NCBI RefSeq assembly: GCF_905220365.1
Contig: NC_061129.1
Location: forward strand, 4,402,803-4,466,802
Reading direction: 5' to 3'
DNA length: 64,000 nt
Source: Vanessa cardui
Taxonomy: Eukaryota; Arthropoda; Insecta; Lepidoptera; Nymphalidae
Shown here: positions 23,191 through 35,110 of the stretch, piece by piece
How positions within the stretch are numbered: position 1 is the first letter of the stretch
Layout: every line of letters begins with the position of its first letter
Notes under the pieces: generated by a model
What the model saw: the letters and a program-made list of their open reading frames with translations, nothing else
Told to the model about the DNA's origin: nothing
Databases searched by the model: none
Translations under genes and position numbers: made by a program

Positions 23191-26080
23191 CTAGGCGGTT
23201 TTGTCGTTGACACTAGTACCATTATTGTCAGATATACCGACTTGGCCCAATAACTGGGCTACACTTGGTTCATTCAGAGTAAGTACTGCATGTGCTTCAA
23301 CCATGACAACGAGGGAGTTTCTTGCTTCCTCATGTGGGACACCATGAGCTCTGGTGGCGTGAGAATACCATGCTCCAGTAGAGGGTAGTACTGAAACGCA
23401 CCATTTGCATGACAATCTGTAATAAAAAACAATAACCTTAGTACATAAATAAATGGAATATGAAATGTTTGAGTTTTTAACCGAATTGCCAATAATATTT
23501 GGCAAAGCAGTTGATTATTTAATCTTGATGGTCTTGTAGTTACAAGATGTGAATTATACTCAATGATATTGAGATCAAGCCAGGGTAAAGAACAACTGAA
23601 TTTGAACCTAATTGGTATTTATAATTATTTTCATACTCAGTGTTAAAGGCAAACATGTTATGGATGAGAATCTGCCAAGCATACCCATACCCATATATTG
23701 GAGCAGTGTGATGAAGTAAACTTCATACCCTCTCCTTATAATGGTAAGAATATATATAACAGACCTATAAAAGTTTGACAGACTCTCTGATAGTTCTCAA
23801 ACGATGTAATTGTTGGCACATACTTAATTTAACTTACCTGTTAGTCATGTGTCTAGATTTTACATGCCTCCGTCTATAACCCCAGCTATTGTAAACTCTG
23901 GGGCAGAATGGGCATGGGAATGATGGATTTGCATAGCATGTAGTAGTTTTGTCTGAAATACAACATTAAGGCATATCAAATAACTATAAAAGATATTTAA
24001 TAGATTTGATTTTGTATATACACAAATAAATGACTAACAAAGAATGTAATAAAAATAATATATTTTGTAAACGCACATATTTAATAGACTTATATAATCA
24101 CTAGCGACCCACATGGGCTTCACACTGTTTGTACTTGACATGTTTAGTTATATTATGACCCATTAACACAATTTTATTATAAATTATATCCTATGTATTC
24201 TGTTGTATAAACTATATTACTGTGAAATTTCATCCAAATCCTTTCAGCAGTTTTTACGTGAAAGAATAACAAACATATATACATCCATCCATCCTCACAA
24301 ACTTTCGCATTTATAATATTAGCAGGATAGAATTAGAAGTTGAAGCATAAACACTAAAAAGTAAAATAGATAACAACATACCTTTTACGCTCTGTGCTTC
24401 ACTGGACACGAAATTCAAATTCTCAGTTGTTATACTTAACGACTCTACTATAGTACCACTCTGTAATACTGTCTCTACTTCTTTATCAATCTCTATTTCC
24501 TTGTCATCATCTTGCTCTATCATATTTTTTTCATTAATCATATTTAAACACGGCTGTGTACTGCTGACTTCATTAATCCACTTCTTAACACAACGATCAG
24601 AAGCAGAATTACATATAGATTTATTTGAAACACTTTCAGGACTAACTGAGTATTTCTTCTCAATCGTATCATCTAGAACGGCAATATCTGTATCGTTAGT
24701 GTTTTCCCCTGAATAATCAGTCAGTGGTGAATCGACTGGCTCTACTTTGGGAACAATGTTCTGTAAAAAACATAGAATTTATTAGAGATTGATAACAAAT
24801 TGTTACATAGTGACAACTAAGTTTATTACTATAGTCACTTGCTTTGTATTAAATATAACAATTGAATTGGAAATTTATGGTCTGTATCAAATACTTAATT
24901 TATATACATATATATATATTAAAAATGGAAAGCAAGACAAAATAATTTCATAGAATCAAGAGAATGTTTTTCTTACTACTGCATGGATTAGATTAAAGTG
25001 GTACATATATACCATTGTAAAAACCAATTAAAAATTAAGTACAGATCATCATTGTGAAATTCAAGTAGGTAAGCAGGTAATTTATTAAGCTGTATTCTAT
25101 ACTACACCTTGAAGTGAACTTACTTGTACGACTACACTATACAAACCGTAAAAACAAACCATTGTGTAAATGTAGATAAACATAATCTAGATCTTAAGTT
25201 AACACGGTTATTTTGATATATATTTATTATGAGCACAAACTTAGCACTCACTGTATTTCTTCCCCAGATTTGACCTCACAAACTTTTGTACAAGCCATAT
25301 CTCTTACAGGATTTTGGCTTAAATAATGTTATATATATTAAAATATAATTTAAAAAATGATATTTGAATTATTTGATTGAATACTTACTAGGTTTTTGTG
25401 GACATCAGAGTTTGAGATGGTGATAGCATTATCTAGTTTCACAGGACATGGCACAGGTTTTTTATTGCTCTTATTACTGTCATCCTGCTCGCTTTTCTTT
25501 CTTTTTTTAGGTAGAGCTTGTGTGGATGATGCAGTTTTCTAGAAACATATATTATCATTTGTTTTAAAAACTTATTTAAATAAATCATACTTATTTAATA
25601 AGTTGCTACAAGCTTACCTCGTCGTCTTTAACAGCATCATTGCCAGTAGATAAGCCACATATTCTTAGGGCTTCAGCAGTTTTTAAAAGTATTGGCAAAA
25701 ATTCCTCTGTTACATTAACTTCACCATTGTACATAAATCTTAACAGAGTTTGTAAAGAATCTGTATTGATGTCATGAAGTACTATAATTGGATCTTTCTG
25801 GGGGTTTTGCTGTGAAAAAAACGTGTGGGCGTCTTACAGATGATTTTAGCAGCCTTAAAATATTGACCTTGTTACATTAATATCCATGGTTTCTTACCTG
25901 AAATATCGTTCTAAACACTGAACTATTCGCAGAAAGAATAACTTTATGAGCCTTAAAACTTTGCCCTTCCGATACTAGTGTCACATCAGATAAACCTTCG
26001 TCTTTAAATAACTCCTTCACATTTGATAATATATTATTCTGGTATCCATTCCATTTTAAACTGATTTCCTGATTTGCCAT
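23191..26080 (-). CDS. BTB/POZ and C2H2 zinc-finger transcription factor
   Basis: Six minus-strand exons: 25898-26080, 25618-25809, 25389-25538, 24382-24760, 23838-23952 and 23191-23416. All join in phase and give about 415 residues. Residues 1-120 form a TTK-type BTB domain (SLKWNGYQNNILSNVKELF, LSDVTLVSEGQSFKAHKVIL, LLRFMYNGEVNV). A basic nuclear-localisation stretch (LPKKRKKSEQ) and a long acidic Ser/Thr-rich linker follow. There are two C-terminal C2H2 fingers: CPFCPRVYNSWGYRRRHVK ending in RH, and CKWC...H-4-H in the last exon. This is the architecture of insect BTB-ZF regulators such as the tramtrack/lola group, but no one-to-one orthologue is claimed. It likely binds DNA as a BTB-mediated dimer in the nucleus. 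Start: the only ATG ahead of the BTB core. It lies divergently from the lipase gene. Confidence 0.88.
24090..24330. repeat. Decayed dispersed repeat in a BTB-gene intron
   Basis: Starting with TAGCGACCCACATGGGCTTC and ending with ACTTTCGCATTTATAATATT, this has the ends of a common lepidopteran nonautonomous repeat. Related ends appear at 28400-28600, 34375-34620, 58300-58590 and 63210-63760. Confidence 0.55.
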
Positions 26081-27544
26081 TTCGCGTCTTCATAAAGCTC
26101 AATTGTTTATAAAAGAAATATAATGTAAAAACAAACAAATTAAGATGCATGTATGAATGATCACTGCGAATGCGAAAGAAAACAATCTGAGTGTTGGCAG
26201 ATCAAAAATATTAATATAAAAGTTTCAATCAATAAAATATTTATTTAACATTAATTTATATTCGATAATAATTTAAAAATTGTTTTATTTTATCAAATGT
26301 AATAACTATTTTTAACAATTTTATAAGTATATATTACAGATTATATGAAAATGACAGTAGGTGGAACGCGGAAATTTTAAATTATTACGAAAATAAATTT
26401 ACTTAATATTGTGACATGTTATTTGAGCGTAATCAGTTATGAGGGAGCACAATTTAATAATTTAACAAAATAAAAATTGTTGTTTATTATAACTTATGAT
26501 ATCTATACACGGACTTCATATGTATTACCATAAGTTAATGGTACCATACATAGTGTTTGTGATTTTGGATGGCTAGAATCATGCTACAGCGGTTGTTTCT
26601 GATGAAAAAAAATGCGTAGATATAGATAACATAATCGAATAGAGCATAGTAATGATATTGTCCTTACTCTTCAAATGTGTATATTTAAAAATAACCTACT
26701 TTACTTTGATGTAGATTATATAAAAAAAAAGTTATGTTATAGTGCTTAACACATAAAAACTAAAATAAGCCATGTCTTTATAATATAAATGTTAATCGAT
26801 CGTAAAAGACATAGGTACATAAGTGTACATATGTCATACATAATGTGCATAAGTTAATAATATTAAATAAAAAAATATTTAAGATGGAAAAAAACAGCAG
26901 TACGACGTGAAATCAAAACAAACAAACTAACAAAATACCTTAATCGTCAAATATTTTGATATTAGTTTTATCTCATATAATCATAAACCTTGAGACCACT
27001 TATTTCGTAATTGTTGTATGTCATGCGTGGATTTAATTATTGTTGATGAGTTTGACCCCTTTTCCAGTGATAAAAGATAAATAAAGGTCATTTTAATGTT
27101 CATTCGAACAAGTTAGGAAAAAACACATTAAATACCAGTGTCTAACTTTACAGGTGGTAGAAAAGGTCTGTATGAGTAAACACCAGCTCTACCTACCACC
27201 AGATACTCTATTGCCAAACAGCAATATTTTGTACTGTTGCATTCCGGTTTGAATGGTGCCTGATTAATTACAGATTCAAAAGCTAAGTTACCATAACTTG
27301 TGGCGTATAGGCAGTGAAAAAAGTTTTTATATCGAATGCAGACTATAAATTTTTTAAAGCTAATTGAAAATGTACACCCATAAAATTATGTAGTTCAAGA
27401 CAAACAATTACACAAACAAACGAATTTACCTTAATAGATACAGTATTAGCCTTATCAGTTAATCCTTATGAAGACTGTCGTCAAATTCAGCTACCATTTC
27501 AGTGTAGTTTCTTGTACAAGTGATCATTTTGATAGTTTAACAAA
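26081..27544. other. Divergent intergenic region, BTB gene and lipase
   Basis: AT-rich, with no coding exon. It must hold the promoters of both genes. An arthropod-type initiator TCAGT lies at 27499-27503, about 45 bp before the lipase ATG, and TTATC/GATA-type motifs lie near 27450. A decayed reverse copy of repeat family A occupies about 27130-27260. Confidence 0.5.
27130..27260 (-). repeat. Decayed reverse copy of repeat family A
   Basis: The pieces GGTGGTAG, CACCAGCTCTACCTACCACC, ATTGCCAAACAGCAATA and CATTCCGGTTTGAATGGTG are the reverse complement of the right half of the 5228-5520 repeat, with many changes. Confidence 0.6.
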
Positions 27545-30500
27545 ATGTCTATTAGTTTCCCAATGTCCAAAATTTGTGTAATAATTTGTTTAACATATTT
27601 CGTGTATGCTGATGAAGAAATTCTTAAAAATGATGTCGATGAAGATGCTTCATTGGATACTGTATGTATGCCTATCACGCTTTCTAAAACCCTTAAACTC
27701 GAAACAAAAATAAAGCTTAACTTTTTACTATTTTTTTTCTATTAAGCAAATGTTTTATTAGTGATTATATAGATTGATATCGAATTATAGGTATTAACAA
27801 TTATTGTGAATAAATGAAGTACCTACTTGTTTAAAGTATACAATGTACAATAGCATTTGATTACCTAACAGCCTAACATAATAGATAGTATAACTTATTA
27901 AAATTATTAATTGATGCCTTAACTCTTTCATGCGAAGGTGTTTTTTTTGCCCTTGAAGTATTTGGAGAACATTGTAGAAACGTCTACGACATTCGTGCTT
28001 CAGTCTGGTCCCCAAAATGTGGAGTAAAAAGCCATAATAAATATTTGCTTTGGAAAATCAGCGGGTGCTGAACCTGACCTGCGGTTTTACCCGCACGAAA
28101 TTTATAAAACATAAAATTCCAACGCTTTTTCATGTTTAGTGAAATCCGTAAAATTTTAAGCAAATTACTAGGAACCTAACCACCAAATTTAAAGTTTGTA
28201 GGTAATATAGTTTCTGAGATTTCGTGATTAATCAATGAGTGGTGTTTTGTGTATATAGATATATCAAAGAACCATACAATAATCCTCCTATAAAACAAAT
28301 TTATTTGTTCTTAGAATGTTATTATTAAAAATAAAATCAAAATACGAAAATCCTAGATAGCCTGAAAGTAAACCTTATAATCTAATCTATTATACTCGTG
28401 CAAATAATCCGTACTAATATTATAAATGCAAAAATAACTCTGTTACCTCTTGACGCTTTAACCGCTGAAGAGATTTAAATGAAATTGCGTTTGTTGATAG
28501 TTTGAGTTCATAAGATACTTTTTTTGGTAAAATTGGGGTAACGATTTGTGTGGTATAAAAGTTTATAAACATCGCGCAGATAAAGCCGTGGCTTCAGCTT
28601 GTATGATATAACAACGTCAGAGACAGTAGGTTTGTTAGGAAATTATAATACACATAAAAAACCCCAATCTTATACACAATGTTATAATTGCATAATATTT
28701 CAGTTTAGCCTCATAAGAAAGTACGGTTATCCATGTGAAATTCATCGAACGTATACGGAAGACCAATACGTCTTGGAATTGCACAGGATACCTTTTGGAA
28801 GAGAAAATTTCTCGCAAGAAAATAGACCTGTTGTATTTCTACAACACGGTCTTCTGTCGTCGTCTGCGGAATGGGTACTGATGGGACCGGGAAAAGGATT
28901 GGGTAAGACTCTCCAGTGTTACAATAATAAAAAAAACCGTCAGTTTAGTTTACTTGAAATCATCAATTTTAATTGATGGCTTTAGCCATCCAATCAATTT
29001 ATTTCCTACGTAGAATGAGTGTAATAATAATCGACTTAACAACATGCCTGTAAATTTCCCATTGCTGGGTTAAGGCCTCCTCTTCCTTTGAGAAGGTTTG
29101 GAACATCACCCATTGCGGGTTGATGGAATACACATGTGACAGAATTTATATGAAATTAGACACATGCAGGTTCCCTCACGATGTTTTCCTTCACCGCCGA
29201 GATGAATTTTAAACACAAATTAAGCACATTAATTTTCAGAGGTGCTTGCCTGGGATTGAACCCGCAATAATCGGAAAAGATGCACGCATTGTAACCACTA
29301 AGCCATATCGGCGCTAATCAACCATCTCGGATAATTGACTAAAACAATTAATTTTGATAGTATTAAAACATTTAAACTATATATGAAATAAATGTTAAAT
29401 AATTCGTCGTTTTCAGCTTATATATTAGCAGACGCTGGTTATGATGTCTGGATGGGCAACGCTAGAGGCAATACGTACTCCCGGAAGCACGTCTCAATGA
29501 ATCCATCTTCCTCATCGTTTTGGAAGTTCAGCTGGCACGAAATAGGCTACTACGATCTACCAGCTATGATCGACTACGTTTTAAACGAGAGAAACGTCAC
29601 CAAGATACAGTATGTTGGATTTTCGCAGGGAACTACAGCGTTCTTTGTAATGACTTCGACCAGGCCGGAATATAACGATAAAATTAAAGCGATGCAAGCA
29701 CTAGCACCCGTTGCGTTTGTCGGAAATATGAGGAGTCCTCTAGTGAGAGCCATCGCGCCTTTTACGAATTCCTTGGAGGTAAGAGATTTACGATTACTCG
29801 GAATAAGAATGGCAAAAACTGAGCGCTCTTTAAACAACATGATTAGAAAGACTATCATTGTGTTCTGTACAAATCGTACCACTTTGATTAAAAATATAAA
29901 TGTATAGTACGACACAACTTAGATGTAGCATCGGCAAATTTCGTAAAGCCGATCACATACGAATTAAATACGCTCTCCCAAAGTATCAATACTTATTTCT
30001 TATGTGAATATGATCTTCACACAAACGTAATAACGCGTAATATCATATGACCTTAATATATTCGTCAATTTGACACGTCGATTGACATGCACTTGATTTA
30101 TCGGGTTAAAATGACGCGAGAATCTATAGTGACGAATGGCGCGATAGGGATCTATTTCTGTAGGTTGTGTAGTAATGGGCTTTACGAATTTTGCCGATGC
30201 TACATATAAGTTGTGTCGTACTATACGTAGGGATATAATAGGTGGGGAAAAAGTTTCTTCGTATTTTATATGAAAATTCAAAAAGTTTTTTTTTATAGTT
30301 TATTTACATTTGACTAAAGTATGTAGGTGCCATTTTGTTCCATAACTTTTTGCCATCTTGTTGGTAGTGACATGATCCCATTGCTGTAAAAATTTTGGGG
30401 CTTCTGATCGAAAAACTGTGACAAGTGGTTTTGGCAGTCCTCTCGTGATGTTAACCTGACACTGCCTAAGGAATTCTGCAGAGACCGAAACAGATGAAAA

Positions 30501-33500
30501 TCTGAAGGTGCAAGGTCAGAACTATACGGCGAATGCATTAATACCTCCCAGCCAAACTCTCGTAATTTTTGTTGAGTGGCTAAAGATGTGTGAGGTTTAG
30601 CGTTGTCATGGTGAAAAACCACACCCCTTCTGTTGATCAATTCTGGCTGCTTTCTCTCAATTTCTTGCTTCAATCTCATCAATTGTCCGCAATACAGTTC
30701 TGAATCGATGGTCCTGTCGGGCGGTAACAGCTCATAATGAATGATGCCCTTCCAATCCCACCATACACACAGCATTACCTTGTTGCGAGTTAATCCGGGT
30801 TTTGCCACAGTCTGTGAAGCTTGACCGGCCTTTGACCACGATCTTTTTCGCACGTTCTTGTCGTATGTGATCCACTTTTCATCACCGGTTATCAGCTTCT
30901 TCAAAAATGGTTCGGTTTCATTACGTCGTAATAAAGAATCACAAATGAGTACACGGTTCATTAGGTTTCTTTCAGTGAGTTCATGAGGCACCCATATATC
31001 GAGCTTTTTGTGTACCCACCTTTATTCAAATGAGTCAAAACCGTCTTGTGGTCAATTGCCAGTTCTTCAGCTACATCGTAACTACTAATATGCCGATCTT
31101 GCTCCACTTTTTCAAAAATGGCATCAATTTTGTCCGTAACAGGGCGACCAGAGCGAGATGCATCTTTGATATCAAAATTTCCGGCTTGAAAACGCTTAAA
31201 CCAAACTTGCGCTACTCTCACAGATACTGCATTAGCTCCATAAACAGCACAATTTTTTTTCGCGGCTTGAGTTGCATTTTTACCTTTTTTATAGTAAAAT
31301 TTTAAAATGTATCGAATTTCTTCTTTAGATTCACTCATTTTAACAACAACAAAAACAAATGAAAATCACACAAATTCCTAATTTGAATTTGGAAGTGCCT
31401 TCTTTAAAATTAAAACTTTTTAATGATACCAAAACCAGCCAGATACAAATGGTATAGCCAAAGAGATTTTATTACAAGTTCATACATACTATATGCGAAA
31501 AGATTTTTTCCCCAACCTAATACTAAAAAAGCTTCAAGTGTAATTGATACGATAAACTTCTCTTATTCATTTTAAGATTATTTCACGACGATATATTTGA
31601 TCTGCATTGACAATTACTACATGTTTTAATTCATTTATATCAGCTAATTTATTGAGTAATAGTCGCGCTGTTGACTGAATCGACTAAACCACTTGGATTC
31701 GTTTTATAATTAATCAAAAAAATATACCTATATGATCAGAAATTACTTAACATCAAAATATTGATGGATTAAATGTTTTGTTATCTTGTTTTCATTTCGA
31801 TTATATAACAGTAACAATTATATCAACACTTCTGTATTGATAAGAACAGATAACTTTCCTTTCTAATATTTCAAAGGGGTTTTACTTTCATAAGGATATT
31901 TTGAGTTCTACTTGTAACGAGCATGGCACTTATCTTAATCGGTAAAACAAATAAATAAAATTAAGTGTTTATCGGTAATTTTAAACGAGTTTGCAAGTTT
32001 TGAAAATGGCATCAAGAATTATTTCGATTTTTCTGTCTTTCTGTATGTTCGGAGTAATCTCGGAATTAATAAATACTGACTATGCTATTATTATAGGGAA
32101 CATAAAGGCATCTTTAGTCTTCATATCATCTAGTTCGATAAATCAATTACGTCTACAATCATTTATTTGTCGCTATTATAGTTACAATACAAAATTACTA
32201 TTTTATTATACTTTATAATAACCAGTCAAGCAATTTGGTAGAAATATTCATAAATTCGTAAAAAGAAGTCAAATTGTCTACGTAAATCTTACAGTCTTTG
32301 ATTAGAGATCAAGATTTTAAAAAATCTCCCGTGTTAGTATGTATAGTATAGTATTGTTTAATATTCCATGCATAATATAATTACGTCAGTCACATGTAAC
32401 CGCCGATCCCAGCTCGTAATAAAAATATATAAATATTAGACTTAGATGTTCATGGAAATGTAAAATGAGATTTGACACTTATTATCTATGATTTATGGTC
32501 TAATGACAATTATTTTGTTAGATGGGATAGATTATTTAGTATAGAAAACCGGTATCCTAATATTATCTAGAGTATATTATATGTAAGCATAATAACAAAA
32601 ATAAGTTCAGTAAAACAAATGTGTATCGCACGAACAAAAGATTTAAGGAGTTAAAATTAAATTTGGCAGAGATCAAGGTTTTGCTGTTGAATAGGATAGA
32701 GAGGACTTGTTTTTTTTTTAATTGAATTTACGCCAAGCGGCAAAGCACAGAGTTGTATAAATCCTTGGCAATAAACTCTTTGTCAAATTATAATGACTTT
32801 TAATACTTGATTTTTATATTGTATGAGGCGTAATTTTTATTTGTTGTAATTTTAAATTTTAATAAAACTAATAAATATTTTATTTAGTCCTGTGACATGA
32901 ATTCGGTAAAAATTTATAAAAAAAACGGGCATCTCATTCGCCAAAATACTAAAAACCTACTAATCATGTCTTTTAAATATAGCTGATATTGAAAAATCAA
33001 AATTAAATTGTCATTAGTACGTCTGTTTAAACACACCATTTATATAATAACTATTACTAATTCTGTGTCCATTAAGATTTCACTATCATTTTGATTTATT
33101 AGGTCAAATAGCAATTACAGCCAATAGACAATGATAAGTAAATAATTTGGTAATACATATGTTATTTGTAAGTTTATTATGAACTTGTTGCAGCCGGCGG
33201 CTTTGCAACTAGTCGTTTAGTATAAAAAAAGTAGCCTATATGTTAAGCTTGCTTCGTATCAAATTTCAGCCAAAATCCATCAAAATAATAAATGACAGAG
33301 TTACTATATAATATAGATATTTGTTTCATAAGCTGAGATGGCCCAGTGGTTAGACCGCATGCATCTTAATCGATGATTTCGGGTCCAAACCCAGGCAAGC
33401 ACCAGTATATATGTATATGTGCTTAATTTGTGTTTATAATTCATCTCGTGCTCGGCGGTGAAGGAAAACATCATAAGGAAACCTGCGTATTTCTAATTTC

Positions 33501-35015
33501 ATCGAAATCTGCCACATGTGTATTCCACCAACCCGCATTGGAACAGCGTGGTGGAATAGGTTCCAAACCCTCTCCCTATTGGAAGGGGAGGCCTTAGCCC
33601 AGCTGTGGGTAATTTACAGGCTATTATTTTACTTTTTACTTTTTACTTTTGTTTCATAGACAAAACAGTGCCTATACATACTTAATACATTAAATCACTT
33701 TCAGAGAATATTAATGTTATTAGGCCAAAACGAATTCTTAGCGAACGGCAAGATAAATGAATTAGCTGGTAAAAGATTTTGTCTCGAGGAAGCTATAACG
33801 CAGAGTCTATGCACCAATATCTTATTTCTTCTTTGTGGATATAATGAAGCGCAACTCAATAAGGTGAGATATCATAATATTTTATAATGGTCAAACTATA
33901 AAAAACATTAACCGCCTTAATGATAAACTTTGATTAGCAGTCGGTCAGTGAAACACTAAATATTCTCTTTCTGTCATTGTTGATTTGAAATGCGAAAGAA
34001 AGAGACAACAACAATTTTCAACGCAACATTAAATGTCACCTATGAAAAATAGAAAAAAGGATTTCTATTAATTAAACTCCCAAATTAAATCAGTGGGGAA
34101 TTCCTCAAATGCCGAAACTTCTATAAGATTTAAGTTTTTCCAAGCGGAAATATATATTATAATATCTTATAATATGAACCAAACTGAGTTATATTTTTGA
34201 GAAAGATACATTCCATACATACATTTATGTACATATATACAGTTTACATCGTGCTACCAAAAACAGGAGGCGTAAAATTTAAAGCGGAGGAAACCACGAT
34301 GAACAATTTACATAAGAAGAGAAGTACATACCAAAAATATACGCAAAAACATGTAACTAATTTATATATCTATAAGTAGCGACCACACCGGTATATGCAC
34401 GGGTCAATGCTGATACGAAATATACTACAGAATTTATTTATTTACGACATCACATAACAAACTTCTAAAATTAGTGTTTCTTTACTATATTGTCCATGTA
34501 TTAACAAAAACCTCTCTAATCACTCTATCTATTAAAAAAAAGCATTTTCCCTTTGTATGCAAAAAGGGATATAGGGACAGAGAAAGCGTCTTTGTTTTAT
34601 ACAATGTAGTGATGATGATAAGTTTTTATTCCAGACAATGCTCCCAGTGATCCTTGGCCACACACCAGCCGGTGCGTCGACGAGACAAATGATCCACTTC
34701 GGTCAACTATACAAGTCGAAGCAGTTTACCAATTTCGACCATGGTTGGATATCTAATAAACTAACATATGGTACTTTTACACCACCCGCGTATAACTTAA
34801 GTGCAATAACCGCGCCCATTTATCTACACTATGGCGATAATGATTGGCTATCGAGTTCGAATGACATAGATAAATTATTACTTGGAATTGACTCGGTGGT
34901 CGGAAAATACAGAGTACCGCTAAATAAATTCAATCATTTAGATTTTATATTCGCAATCGACGCTGACAAACTTCTGTACAGACGTATGATGAAGATTATG
35001 TCTCGTTTCATCTGA
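27545..35015 (+). CDS. Secreted acid lipase (LIPA/lipase-3-like)
   Basis: Five exons: 27545-27661, 28704-28902, 29417-29778, 33705-33863 and 34635-35015. They join in phase (0, 1, 0, 0) and give about 405 residues, the normal length of insect acid lipases. Exon 1 is a signal peptide (MSKICVIICLTYFVYA). Exon 2 starts LIRKYGYPCEIH and has the oxyanion motif QHGLLSSSAEW. Exon 3 carries YILADAGYDVWMGNARGN and the nucleophile elbow GFSQG (about residue 174). Exon 5 contains the acid in YGDNDW and the histidine in NHLDF. The enzyme should hydrolyse neutral lipid esters after secretion or in lysosomes; in Lepidoptera many relatives are midgut enzymes. Intron 3 (3.9 kb) is swollen by a TIR element, a mariner and a SINE. 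The 3' end converges on the minus-strand gene ending at 35111. Confidence 0.92.
28030..28610. repeat. Decayed dispersed-repeat pieces in lipase intron 1
   Basis: A stretch with TTTTACCCGCACGAAATTT at about 28080, and a second starting ACTAATATTATAAATGC at 28412 and continuing ...CCGCTGAAGAGATTTAAATG, match the style of common lepidopteran nonautonomous repeats. The second end is the reverse complement of the 24300-24325 end. No coding capacity. Confidence 0.5.
29040..29318 (-). mobile_element. tRNA-derived SINE (family C), reverse copy, lipase intron 2
   Basis: On the minus strand it has the head GATATGGCTTAGTGGTTAC (A-box region), a B-box-like GGGTTCAATCCCAGG, and the family body with CTCGGCGGTGAAGGAAAACA-type and CAACCCGCA segments. 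It matches 33331-33647 and 49266-49566 over its length. Confidence 0.8.
29903..30225. mobile_element. TIR element (MITE) family B, copy 2, both ends intact
   Basis: The ends are perfect inverted repeats: TATAGTACGACACAACTTA at the left and its complement at the right. Similarity in the arms continues to GTAGCATCGGCAAA. The body has no transposase. It lies in lipase intron 3, and 15 bp separate it from the mariner that follows. TA-type target duplication is likely, since the ends read TA, but is hard to separate from the TIR. Confidence 0.85.
30241..31517 (-). mobile_element. mariner transposon, 1.28 kb
   Basis: Both ends read (A)GGT(T)GGGGAAAAA and lie next to TA dinucleotides (30239-30240 and 31518-31519). 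The terminal repeats match imperfectly over about 30 bp. The length of 1,277 bp is canonical. The internal gene reads on the minus strand. The insertion sits in lipase intron 3, immediately next to a family B TIR element. Confidence 0.92.
30314..31338 (-). pseudogene. mariner transposase, frameshifted
   Basis: The N-terminal part (30961-31338) has paired helix-turn-helix sequence (RYILKFYYKKGKNATQAAKK, then SGRPVT). The C-terminal part (30314-30991) has the three catalytic aspartates of the DD34D class in GDEKWI, FHHDNAKPH and YSSDLAPSD. The two parts are in different frames: one base appears to be missing in the A-run at about 31004-31009 (plus-strand coordinates), ahead of the WVPHEL linker. 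Otherwise there are few disabling changes, so the insertion looks fairly young. The enzyme would have cut and joined DNA at TA sites; this copy is inactive as it stands. Confidence 0.9.
32006..32218 (+). other. Signal-peptide-like ORF inside lipase intron 3
   Basis: MASRIISIFLSFCMFGVISE is a convincing signal peptide, but the frame that follows has no domain and there is no clear donor. Upstream (31820-31950) are several GATA-type motifs (TTGATAAGAACAGATAAC) and an AT-rich stretch. It could be an alternative first exon of the lipase, the relic of a tandem lipase copy, or chance. I do not call it a gene. Confidence 0.25.
33331..33647 (+). mobile_element. tRNA-derived SINE (family C), lipase intron 3
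   Basis: It is flanked by an 11-bp target-site duplication, TTTGTTTCATA (33320-33330 and 33648-33658). The head has GATGGCCCAGTGGTTAGAC (A box) and GGGTCCAAACCC (B box). The body includes CTCGGCGGTGAAGGAAAACA and the tail AGGCCTTAGCCCAGCTGTGGG. It ends 57 bp before the acceptor of lipase exon 4. Confidence 0.9.
34375..34625 (+). repeat. Dispersed repeat (family D), lipase intron 4
   Basis: Running from AGCGACCACACCGG to CGTCTTTGTTTTATACAATG, this matches 63210-63385 plus 63700-63752, where a SINE has split the same repeat. Shared segments include ACTTCTAAAATTA, GTGTTTCTTTACTATATT and AAAAACCT. Confidence 0.7.
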
Positions 35016-35110
35016 TTTACTTTTAATGATAAAAATATTGGACCACATCTATGTTTATTTCATCCAAACACATACAAATTTACAACAATTCGAATTACAT
35101 ATTTTCGATA

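Noticed and set aside
30000..30281. 93-codon minus-strand frame
   Set aside because: It lies within a noncoding TIR element.
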